NCBI RefSeq assembly: GCF_000002235.5
Contig: NW_022145609.1
Coordinates: 6,455,214 to 6,519,213, forward strand
Direction: 5' to 3'
Source of the DNA: Strongylocentrotus purpuratus
Lineage: Eukaryota; Echinodermata; Echinoidea; Camarodonta; Strongylocentrotidae
DNA: 64,000 nt
In this document: one piece after another, positions 53,419 to 64,000 of the stretch
Layout of the letters: every line of letters begins with the position of its first letter
How positions within the stretch are numbered: the first letter of the stretch is position 1
The notes under the pieces: model-generated
What the model was told of the DNA's origin: nothing
Databases searched by the model: none
Seen by the model: only the letters and a program-made list of their open reading frames with translations
Position numbers and translations under genes: made by a program

Positions 53419-56400
53419 TCATGATATAGCACAAGCTGACTCCTCCTTCTCAACCTCTTCCTCCTCCTCCTCAAACACCTCATCCTCACAGGGCTCAGGT
53501 TCTCCCATGCTTCCCCCTCTGGAGCTGTGCTTCTTGGACTCGTTTAGTGAGTGTTCAGAGGCAGACGAGGACCTGGACCGGGTTGGTGACGGTGCTCTCT
53601 CTACCACCTCAGCAAGGACACTCGCCTGAGGCTTCATGGCATGGAGGAGGGGCTTGTAACCAGGGCTACAGAGGAGAAAAGGGACATGCAAGTTTATAGA
53701 CAGTGATAAGATTGCTGATGTGATATTTGTTGTTCAATGAGTCATGATTAATTGTCACAAACATTCTCATAGAGGTAATTTTCACACATTTATGAAAAGA
53801 TTTAAAGTCAGTCCCATAATCCTAGCATTCAAACAAAGTGATCCCTATATTTGCAAGATATACAGGCATGTCTCAGTACCATGCCAATCAATTGAATCAT
53901 GTACACAACTGTAAAATGTGTGGTTATCTAATAGTGGCTGCAATCCCGTCAAAACAGAGTGGTTGCCATTTAGGTAGGTAAGACACTGGAAATTCCTAAA
54001 GGAGATAGGAGTCTCACCATTCTGTATCAGCCCAGAGCTCCAGGAATGAGAGTCCCTCCCTCATGCGTGCAATGACATCCATGGGGATTTCCCCAAGGCT
54101 AGCTATGTTGACCACCTGACTCAATGATGATCTGTCCCTGAGGATGATGGATATGAGAAGACCCCACTCCAGGCAGCTGGCGTCTAAGACTATCTTTAAA
54201 AGATACCTGAAATAAAAATAATCAAATCAATGAAAGTTGTTGGATGAATGTACTGCAGGCTGGAATCCTTGATGTTCTGTATTACACTCTCACGAATCTC
54301 CACCCTAGGACTTGACCATTTTTTTCTCCATTTTTTCTCCAATAACGAAGTCTGAACCTTCTAAAGAAATGTTTACAGCATCACAGTTTTTACAGGTATG
54401 CCTTAATTTGCAACTGATAAAAATCATGGTTTTATGGAATATTAGCTTTGAGTACGTGAGTCTAGGAAGAAGAAAGAAACCGCAGTGTATGATAAAGCAT
54501 TATGACATATTTACCATTTCTTTTCTCTAAAGTCGACCAAAACAATGATGAACACAGATCACTTTAATAGATTTTATGGATTTCATTGCAATAGCTCATA
54601 CTCCAGGGGGTGTTTCACTAAGATTCTAAGTCAAACTTAACTCTAAGTTGGACTTAAATATTATGGAGAGCCATTTGTAGCCTTAAAATAAAATATATTC
54701 ATAATACAAAATTCAAGAATTTTAGACTTTTTATAAATTCCACATCAAGAACATGAAATCTCCAATGATAATAGAAAATATGAATGATTTGAATCTACAT
54801 TTTATGCCTTCTAAAAAAACTTGTACAAAATATTTTCAAAGATGCCAACGGCTTTCCATAATTGTTAAGTCCAACTTAGAGTTAAGATCGACTTAGGATC
54901 TTTGTGAAACACCCCCCCCCCCCCCCCCAGGTTGATCAACTATGGAACTCTTGATAATGTAGTAGAAACAAGAGCATAACCCACAGTTCACAAACAGGTG
55001 AACTAATAAGAATGTTTATCAAAAACAGGTAAGACAATGAATTCCACAAACAGCAGCCATTACCTGAGTTCTTTTTCTGATTGTTTTGGTCCATGCTGAA
55101 TGACTTCCTTGAAGAATTGTTCTAGCTCATCTACTGTGACGTTGTTTGACCAGAAGCTATCTTCAAGGTTGTTGTCTCCTTCTCCTAGCAGACTACCCTC
55201 AGAGGCTTCTGTAGTCCCAATGCTGGTTTCATCAGAACCTGCACGACACAAGGATAATAACTACAATAATACGTTGATTCAAGGAGGCGCAATAATAATA
55301 ATAATACTGGATATTTATATAGCGCACATATCCAACCTGCAGGGTGCTCAAAGTGCTCCAATATTACCCCGGCTCTGCTAGGCTATCGATGTCGGTGCTC
55401 ACAGCATTCAAGGAATTACTTCCTACCGGTCCCCATTTACTTCACCTGGGTGGAGTGTGGCAAATGTAGATCAATGTCTTGTCAAAGGACAATGGCTCAG
55501 TGGTCTCATAACCGGGAGGTCCCAGGTTAAAAAATATGTTGATGCACTTGTGCCCTTTGGTAAGACATTTATCCTCATTTCCAAGTCCCTCGGAAAGGAT
55601 TTACAGCCATCGGTCCCTTGGTTGTTTACTTACAAGCATATACATGCTTCCTTAGCAGTCAGGTAAAAACATTCATCAATTTTAGGGGGTTCTAAAGGCA
55701 CCTATAAAGTACTTCCAGGACCATACCACATGGAGTGCTATAATTTCAATTCCATCATTTTGCTACAGGTGTACATAAAAACTAATGAGAGAAAGTCCTC
55801 CCTCCCCCCCCCCCCCCCATAACTGACATGACAATATGTTGCAAATTACCTTTAGCAGATGGGTGTTTGAGTACGGCCTCCTCTGTCCTGGTATCACTGC
55901 CAGTGCTCTCAGACAGCATGCTCTGAGTCCTGGAGAGCTTGAGGGTCAGCCCACCAGCAGGGTGACTACCGTTGGTGTGTCTGTTTACCACCGGCGCTAT
56001 GGGGGTGGGCGTGGCTGGTTTGGGGGGCATACTGCTCACCCCTGCAAACTTGGTGGTAGGAATGAGGTCCACGGGTGAGGAAGGGGAATCCGTATGGGGA
56101 TGCATACCATTCAGGGCACGAGTCGGAGGAGATATTTTTTGCACTGTAAAGAAACATAGAAAAAAGGGTATTCTATTTTTAACAACCATCATTCAACACT
56201 CCTCTTTTTTTTCTTCTAACAGACAAATAATAATAGATACATGTCAATATGATTTACAAACACAATATGATATGGTATTCCTTTCATAAAGTTCTTTACT
56301 AGGCTTGTTTAGGAAATCTACTGCAGAATTACTATACATTCCTTCACACACACACAGTATTTTTTGCTTTAAATAAATCACAAAACTGTTGCGGAGTAAA

Positions 56401-59400
56401 AGAAAAATGATTAATAACAGGTACCAAAATAAAGTGAGTGATCAAAATCTAGACTCCTCTATTCATATTTCATTGATATCAACAGTGCAAAAGACACTTT
56501 TTCATATAAAAACAAGTTCAGTATAATCCAGTGTACATACATGTTCCCTTTCTGCAAAAATACAAAACAGTCAGAGTTTAGTGATAACTTTTTTAGGGAA
56601 AGTCCAGGTTTGAACTGAAGGAGTATGTGTACTTACAGCTCTTTGTAGATGAGGGGCTTTCAATGACAGGGAGAGGCCAGTTGAAATCAGAATGAAGTCT
56701 CTTCAAGGCATCAACAAAGCTGTCCACTCGAGCTACTCTCATCCTGAGTAAAACATGAACACAAGTTTCAAGTTTTATTTCAATTCAAATCCATAAAAAC
56801 ACATAAGATACAGATTATATTAATATACAATATAGAAAACAGAGAACACACACAAAATGATAACATATCTACAAATATACCGGAATTATACAAAATCATT
56901 AGCTGTATCTAAAAAATTGAAAATGATGTACACTGTACCGTATGTTTAGGATTAGCATATCCTCATCAAAAGTCACGTCTATCAAAATGTCATTAGAATG
57001 TATTTTCCAGCGAGATCCTTTTGATTTGTTATATTAGTTTATCCAAACAACTTATTTATGCTACATGCTAACAATTCAGATTCACCTGAGGCAATTTGTT
57101 TCTTTATCAGGGGAAAGTTGATTCACCAGACTTTCAAATTAGCTCGAAACACAGATATATTTTCATCACTTGATCCATGCACACTAACCTTTCTCTAAGA
57201 AGCCATGATGTGAGTTTGAAGTCTAGATAACCAGTCATGACCCCTAACTCCTTTAACCTGTAAGCTGCCAGCAGCTTCCTAGCATGTCTTGCTAGAATGG
57301 TCTCGATGTAGTACTCATCTAAACCGGAATCGGTCATACTGCTCTGCCTTGAAAGGGTAGAATTCCTGCACAAGAAAAGAATATAGCAGGTTCCATAGAA
57401 GTTGATATCAGTAGAAAGGTTTTGACAACTGATGTAAGTGACTGAATTTATTGCATATAATTGGCTATGGAAAAATATGTTAAAGAACTGTTGGCACTTC
57501 CTATTGAAATTGGTATAATACAAGAGGGCCCATATGTTGGTGAGACACATATATTTTAACCCTACGTTAACTGGGGGGGGGTCAATTTGACCCCCCCCTG
57601 TAGAAATTTCGCGACTACTCCGAAACCGCGGCAGACATAAAATTTTCCTCTCATGACTTTTTACTTTCGAGTGTTACGCATCTTTTAAAACAATTTTTTT
57701 GAAAATCGGACCTACGGTTACAAGGTCGCATGACCTTTTGTCTTTGCATGTCAGCCCGAAAATTGCTCATTTTCGTGATTTGTGTACAAAACATATGTAA
57801 AAGTCATTTTTCCTAAAAATAGATAAAACATTGGTTATTCAGTCTTGTTTAAAGTTTAGATGTTTGTTTTGGGTCAAAATAGTTGAATTGTAGTTATAAA
57901 TGAAATAAAACAACAAAAACAATAAAATACATAAGTTAAAAAAACAATGAAATACATAAGAAATTATAAAAACAAGAGATAACATAAGGAATAACCTGGC
58001 TCTTCCAATGTTTTGTGTCCTATTATTATTCCAAATGGTCTAATAAATATATGTAGTGAAAAAGAATACTTAAATATGAATAATCTATGATTTATGGGCC
58101 GAAATGTGAATTTTATGACCTTATTTGCATAAATTACCATAAATATGCCAATGAGTGAATTTTTCAAAAATTTGAAATTACCATAGTATTTTATACACTT
58201 CACTTGACATGCATGCAAATTTTCGCGGCGATCGGCGGTGAAACGGCCGAGATCTTAGGGGGGGGGGTCAAATTGACCCCCCCCCCAGTAAAAACCTGGT
58301 CTGAAATAGCCCAGTTAAAATAGGGTTAAAGAACAACCATGCATTTCTTCACATAGAAAAGTTATTTGATCAATGCAAAAGCAAGTTGAATGCATTTAAC
58401 TATTCACACTGTGTGAAAGTTCCTATTCATCTTTAGCCTGCTTGCTAACTTTTTGAAGTACCTACCATCCTCCTGTACTGTTGAAAATAATGTAATTCAA
58501 TTATTAGCTACACTACATTGTATTGGACCTGCTTGTATGACATGGTTGGAGTGTCTTAATCCAAATTTCAACCTTGAATCAAATGTTTTGAATGAATTAA
58601 CAACTTTGGTTGGTTGGTTGGTTGGTTTTATTCGAGTAAGCAACCAGGGGACCGACGGCTTTAAGTCCTCTCCAAGGGACTTGATAATGAGGATTTATGC
58701 CTTACCACAGGGCACTAGCGCATCACATTGGTTTCAAACCCCGGACCCTCCGGATACGAAACCACTGCTCAACCACTGCTCAACCACTGCTCAACCACTG
58801 AGCAATCACGCTCCCCCGTTTACATACAAATACATTTCATTAAAAAATCATCTAGTAATAATGCCTTACCTCTTCTCCGTAGTGTTCTGGTCAGCTTGCC
58901 TGTCTGTCGTGCTCCCTGGCTTGTTGCTATGACTGGAATGCCTACCCCTGGGCTTGGTCACACTCGCTGGCGTACCCATCCCCACACCCAGGGGGAACAT
59001 GTGGTGATTGGCAAGAGGGGGCGGGGGCCTTGGTGAATCAAGTTCCCCTGAACCGATGGAGCGTAGGAACCTGAGCAGATCCCGACATAGCGACCATTCA
59101 CCGTGCTCTAGAGCTGCATCCAAAAGCATAGTGGCATGCTGAAACGAAAATAAGAACAAAATTTAAACATTGGGTTGGAAAAATTAGGCTTTAGCCATTT
59201 CAAGCTCGTTTCTGATCTTGCATTCTGGGGGTGTTTCACAAAGACTAAGATCAACTTTAAGTTGGACTTAACTATTGCAGGCCTTTCATTCCACTGTTTG
59301 CTCTCACCATTATGATCTTTAGATACTATTTTTTCCTTCAATAATGAATTGTGTAGATTTGTGACCATGATTTGTACATCCCTTGAGAGACCAATGCCAG

Positions 59401-62400
59401 TAAATGGTGAGAGCAAACAGGGGCATAAACGGCCTGCCATAGTTAAGTCCAACTTAAAGTTGATTTTAGTCTTTGTGAACCACCCCCCTGGACCTTGAGG
59501 CAGATTAGCCTTGCGCTAGACAAGTTTAGGATACCGATAACTACCACTCGTGTTACTAATCCAATCATGGAAAAGTTTTTAGAAACTTCTATATTGATTT
59601 GCTATAAAAACAGAATATGTCCTGTCATCTAATATTTACACACATCACATTTATGAATGTACAACCCCAATACCTAATTTTAAATTCATTTTAATTAGAG
59701 GGGAAATTGCATTTATTGTTCAGTTTCTAGTATCAAGAAAACAGTCAGAGTGACTCTTGTTTGCTAACTAAAACAAAACAATGTACACTTATTCACAATT
59801 TCCTGTTGCTTCTGGTTTAACCTAGCTAGAACAAAATAAAAATATTAACTACTATCCTCAGAGATTAAACTTACATGTCTGCTTGCTTTGACTGACTCCA
59901 GGTTCTGAAGGATGATGAGATACGATGCTGCTGTCTGAAGGTTATCAGTCTTCAAACATTCCTGTAAATAACATTAAAAATTCAGTTCATTGCACTTCCA
60001 AAAGATGATCTAAGTGTGTTACATAAATAAAGCATGATTATTTTCTTTACATAGTTTCCATAGAATCAAGTAAGAAATGAATAAGAGTTGAAATACTAAA
60101 AGCAAACAAATATTTGATATTATAAGATTTTTTTTCAAGACAATCATTGTATGTCAGGATTTTAAAGATAACTTGAATTCAATTGATTTCTCAAAACATC
60201 AGGGTAAACCAAAGACAATACTGTCAGCAAAAGCATTTAGAAGTAATACTGTAAAATTAAATAAAATTTCAAATCCTTATCAAAGTATACAAACACATGT
60301 AACTTTCACGTAAAGAAACACAACTAATGCAAAACCAAGATGAATATCAACATTTTAATAGTGGGGCAGATTGTTATTATGAGTCATATAATATACTGCA
60401 GAAGGCCATTCACCTAGACTTTGCAGGCATTCCATCCACATTCCATTCCTTATTTACAATGTATCTTTTATCTATTACTTTGTCTATATCCCTTGCATTT
60501 GTTATGGTGAAATAAATAATAATAATTTATGCCTGTAAGTTGGTAATGAAAATGCTAAATCAAATGGATACAACCAAGATTCTAATGGGTGTCGTTGCTC
60601 ACCTCAAACAAGTCTTGAGGATTGCCGACTGAAGCGAAGAGGTAGGGCCACAATGCTATCTCAGTCTTCCTGGCACAATGTACCACTGTCTCTAAATACT
60701 GAGGAAACTCCTGGATGAAGGCTACGACCCTTGGTAATAAGGCATCTGATCCGAGTTAGGAATGGAAATAATGAGAATACAATATGGTTAATTTTTAGCA
60801 ATAAAGCTCAATTTGACCCCATCCCCTCCGTAATGAATGTCACATACAATTACCACAAAAAAATATATTTATTTTAAAAATCAAACTTGATCATACATGT
60901 ATCTCTCTGCATTGTTCATCTAAAAAACAAATTGTGATCCATAATATCATACTTTTCACTTCATGAACCTATTCAATGGGGAAGTTCAACTAGAAATCAC
61001 TAGCCATGAAATATTAATACATGTAGATGCAGTTTTCTTAACTAGGCAGACTGAAAATGGACCGTGGTAAAAGAACAGTGGTACACATAACAAAACTTAC
61101 ACAATCAACGACCGAGACATACCTGGTATGGGTTCTGAAGCAGTAGCCTCTTCCTCTAAGACTTCATGAAGCATGAGTTCTAGGACGTGGGAGAAGTAAG
61201 GTAGAGACATACAGCTACGGGCTATCTGGAGGGCATGCATCCCAAGACTGCAAAAACAAAACACAAAGTAAATCTAAGCTTTCTGGAGTTGGATTAAAAG
61301 AGGGCCAATTATAATAACGAAATGTAACACCAAAAGATTTCATAACAGAAACTTTTCTGTAGCATTTCTTTCTGATAATAAACATAGATAGAAAACTAGT
61401 ACAATAAGTCCCTGCCTAATCATCTAATATTTTCTTTAATAATATTCCAATAATTTCAAGCATACTGAAAACCTTATAGACCATTTAGATATTATGAACC
61501 ATTTGAGAACTCCAGATACTTAAAAGCAGCTTGCTCACCAAAGACTAAACAACCAGTGATGACATGCACACGCTTATGCTTAAACACCAAACAAGGTCTT
61601 GCCGAGAGCATTGCACATTATTCAAGCTGTCCTTGCTCCAAGCTATTGAATTCCTTGTCATCCTTTTTCTATATACAGTACAAACCAAAACATGTCTACA
61701 TGCAAAATCCCATGGCGGAAAGAAGAATAGAAACCTATTCAAAATATTTACAAAACTGAAAAAATATCTGCACTTTCTTTCCCCAAATTTCCATTTATGT
61801 CCAATAAGCAGCTTCACCCAGGCAAGGGAAGTTTTGGTTTGGAAATTCAGGTCTGGCTACCAGGATGAAGAAGGGATTTTTTTCTGTTTCAAAAAAAATG
61901 TTTCACTCTCTTTAAAGGCTCCCTTAGGCTAATATATAATCTTCGGACTGGGTTAAAATGATTTCAACACAAACTCTGCTAAGCAAACACCCCAAAACCA
62001 TTCAAGGATTCATCTACAAATCAGAGACCCTTTTGACCTTTTTAGAGTAAATAACAGTAACAAACCAACTGAGGTATCACCCTCCAATAATGTATGTGAT
62101 TGGAGACTGAAAAAATGAAAAGTTTTAGAATCGTTTGCAAGTTTGAGGAACAGGAAAGGTGATCAAATAATTCCAAAGAATATGGGAGTAGTAAAGTCAA
62201 CATCTACATAGACCTTATTACCCCCCCCCCCCCCCCCCAAAAAAAAAAACTTTTAATCCAAGTCAATTTAAGCACTCTATTGTTCAAGGTATTGTTGAAG
62301 GTATCAAAAGGAGGATAAGAACTCTAAAGAATTTCTGTGAAGGGATTATAAGGTTGTTGAAACTTGGCACACCAATTAAGCACATCCTGATCTTTATTTT

Positions 62401-63379
62401 GTGTAGTTATCTAGCTTATTAATGTTTAAGAAATTGAAACAGTAGCCTGTGTTGAAAAGAAATGAAAACCGTTACCTCAAACTCAAGATCAGAAAACCAT
62501 AGGTCTACAAAGTACGGTAAAAGGTCCACTTTTTTAAAACTTATTTAGAAGAAACTGCTTTTTTTAGGTGATGATATTTTATGTTTGACCAATTATACAT
62601 TTATTGAGCTCCAAATGAAAATCACAATATGGGACTTTTTCTAATGTATATCAAGGGAATGAATTTATCTGTATGTAAACCAGTTTAGAGATTTTTATTC
62701 ACCCAAAACCATTGTTCATGCCTTTGTTTACTATAAACAGCATTCACGAACATAAATATTTATTCAAGAGCAATTAATATGAATGAATATCTGATAAGCA
62801 TAAAAACTTACTTTCTCCTCAGCAACTGTCTCAATAAATGATGAAGATAGATTTGTGTCTGTAACAGAGGAACAGGAGAAAGGTAAAAAATAATTCATTA
62901 TTAAGATTAAAGCATTGGATAAAGTTACATATTTATTTTGTTGACATTGAACACATACTTAACTTTGTGTTTTAAAGGATATGACAAACATTCATGACTG
63001 ATATTTAACTGTTCTAGGCGAAATCATAAATCTGGCTTAAACCGGTCCTTTTTTAGAGCTCATATTCCTTTAAAAGACTAAATTGTATATCAAGTTCATT
63101 ACAAGCTTTTTTTAATAAGTTTCTCCACATGGCAAAATTCTGTAACTTTACTCAGGTTTACCATCTAAATTTAACATCGGCAATCCAGTGACTAGAGAAA
63201 TAGTAATAACAATGAACACTCAGTCCCAATTGAAGGGTGGGTTTCACTTACAGTTCTTTCTAATGTTGTGAATGGCAAGCTTGGGCATCGACGAGTGCGT
63301 TCTACACTAGGGGTCATGGGTTCAAATGACAGCATGTCATTGGCTGCACCAAGGACTACTGCATCCTCAAATAACACAG
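53419..63379 (-). CDS. RIC1: RIC1, RAB6A-GEF complex partner 1, 3' half (12 exons, 661 residues)
   Basis: Exons: 63,379-63,252; 62,858-62,812; 61,247-61,123; 60,745-60,603; 59,961-59,875; 59,138-58,870; 57,365-57,189; 56,743-56,637; 56,143-55,850; 55,238-55,064; 54,206-54,018; 53,665-53,419. All have GT/AG borders and all phases fit. The protein follows vertebrate RIC1 from [17 protein letters not shown] through [114 protein letters not shown] to [14 protein letters not shown]. It ends in an acidic tail ([16 protein letters not shown]). Family knowledge: with RGP1, RIC1 forms the exchange factor that activates RAB6A at the Golgi. The N-terminal WD40 part lies beyond the window. The linkers at 58.9 and 56.0 kb are proline/serine-rich and poorly conserved. 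Confidence 0.96.
54604..54921. mobile_element. GGGGTGTTTCAC-type TIR element in a RIC1 intron
   Basis: GGGGGTGTTTCACTAAGATT and the inverted CTTTGTGAAACACCCC flank TTAACTCTAAGTTGGACTTA and its complement. Same family as 59,225-59,489. Confidence 0.75.
55283..55675 (+). mobile_element. tRNA-derived SINE-type repeat led by (AAT)n in a RIC1 intron
   Basis: AATAATACTGGATATTTATA leads into a body with CATTTACTTCACCTGGGTGG, GTCTTGTCAAAGGACAATGG, GTCTCATAACCGGGAGGTCC and CGGTCCCTTGGTTGTTTACT. The last parts match the SINE at 4.6 kb. Confidence 0.7.
57560..58325. mobile_element. 766-bp MITE flanked by TTAA (piggyBac-like) in a RIC1 intron
   Basis: TTAA then CCCTACGTTAACTGGG at the left and CCCAGTTAAAATAGGG then TTAA at the right. 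Subterminal GGGGGTCAATTTGACCCCC is itself palindromic and occurs at both ends. The CCCT terminus and TTAA duplication fit piggyBac. No transposase. Confidence 0.82.
58612..58812 (-). mobile_element. tRNA-derived SINE in a RIC1 intron, with tripled head segment
   Basis: The minus strand reads a head GAGCGTGATTGCTCAGTGG, then GTTGAGCAGTG three times, then GTTTGAAACC and body words GCGCTAGTGCCCTGTGG and AGCCGTCGGTCCCCTGG. Low-coordinate end carries (GGTT)n. Confidence 0.75.
59225..59489. mobile_element. GGGGTGTTTCAC-type TIR element in a RIC1 intron
   Basis: GGGGGTGTTTCACAAAGACT and the inverted AGTCTTTGTGAACCACCCCC. Arms continue through AACTTTAAGTTGGACTTAACTAT-like pairing (31 or more bases). 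Confidence 0.78.
61260..62800. other. RIC1 intron without recognised elements
   Basis: AT-rich intron between the exons at 61,247 and 62,812. It holds a C run at 62,221-62,238 and short spurious frames on both strands. Confidence 0.6.
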
Positions 63380-64000
63380 CTGAGGAAGAAAGAAAGAAAA
63401 TACAAATATTGGGGTCATTTAAATAATAATAACATCGATACGGTCTCCAATGCCTACAGTATTTAAAGTATTCTTTCTCGTTCATTTAATCAGTGTACAT
63501 TAAAGGAGAACAAAAGTTTAAAAAAAAATTTAAATGCAAAAGGAGACTCCTAGCCCTTTTTTCTCTCTTGGTCCATTAATCATTAGCACTTTTATTTCAT
63601 GAGATTTCTTACTTTCTTGAGCTGTTGACAGATTTTCATTTTTCTATTAAAGCCCGTCTGTACTAGTTTGGCCAGGAGGATTAGACCACTCAGCGTGATC
63701 ACTGGCAGGTGGCTATCTCATCAACTCAGCTCTCAATTAACATAAGAAAAAGAGAATCATGGGGGACCAATGGGCACTGCTTAGGCATTGTTTTCTATAT
63801 AGAGGGAGTAAGTAGCTACAAGTAGTACAGTGGGACTTTAAAATTCTTACAACTACTTTTATCTCCTTGCTTCTCCATTACTACTTCTAAATTCTTTCGT
63901 CGTTTCTTCCTGCTTCTTCTGTTCTTGTATCTCTTTCTAATTCCCTCCTCATCTCCCTCAAATGTCTCCATTTCCTTTAATGCCCCTAACCCTCTCAACT
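63380..64000. other. RIC1 intron up to the window edge
   Basis: No further RIC1 exon is recognisable. A lysine/arginine-rich minus-strand frame at 63,816-63,998 does not resemble RIC1. Confidence 0.5.

Noticed and set aside
53372-53629. Plus-strand serine-rich frame opposite the last RIC1 exon
   Set aside because: Shadow of the acidic RIC1 C-terminus on the other strand.
63816-63998. Basic minus-strand frame as another RIC1 exon
   Set aside because: No likeness to RIC1 upstream of [11 protein letters not shown] and no matching splice phase; probably purine-rich intron.

Overview
The window looks like nuclear DNA of a marine invertebrate deuterostome, most likely a sea urchin. The genes are intron-rich, the introns are AT-rich and packed with tRNA-derived SINEs, terminal-inverted-repeat (TIR) elements and long poly-C/poly-G elements, and the domain style of the receptor genes fits the expanded immune repertoire of echinoids. 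The species assignment is inference.

Three host genes are supported, all on the minus strand. Two are neighbouring copies of one transmembrane receptor: signal peptide, C-type lectin domain (CTLD, three exons), Ig-like domain, fibronectin III domain, transmembrane helix, cytoplasmic tail. Copy 1 runs from 23,736 to 3,034 and copy 2 from 47,741 to 37,476. Both reconstruct from splice sites with all eight exons in phase (450 and 478 residues). The third gene is the 3' half of RIC1 (RAB6A-GEF complex partner 1), 12 coding exons from 63,379 to 53,419, followed by a 3' UTR of about 4 kb. Its 5' half lies beyond the right edge.

The receptor copies sit in a direct tandem duplication: unit 1 about 87-26,930, unit 2 about 34,454-48,240. 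A short relic of the unit start lies at 49,010-49,170. Unit 1 is about twice as long because it gained elements that unit 2 lacks, and unit 2 often preserves the empty site. Examples are two 933-bp TA-flanked palindromes, a hAT-type element with target duplication GGTCTTAT, a 618-bp CCGGACC-rich element, a 2.5-kb TA-flanked element, a LINE fragment and about 7.5 kb in one CTLD intron. Between the units (26.9-34.45 kb) lie a broken LTR-retroelement fossil, a third palindrome, and a 3-kb fold-back element whose arms carry a 15-bp minisatellite.

The most interesting biology is the receptor pair. Copy 2 has a tail with an ITAM-like pair of tyrosine motifs (YEGL, 12 residues, YLSI) plus YVN. Copy 1 loses these motifs through a one-base difference that shifts the frame. 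In the last CTLD exon the amino-acid differences between copies cluster around the sugar-binding QPDD loop. This resembles a young pair of immune receptors with diverging ligand sites and different signalling. It is inferred from sequence alone.
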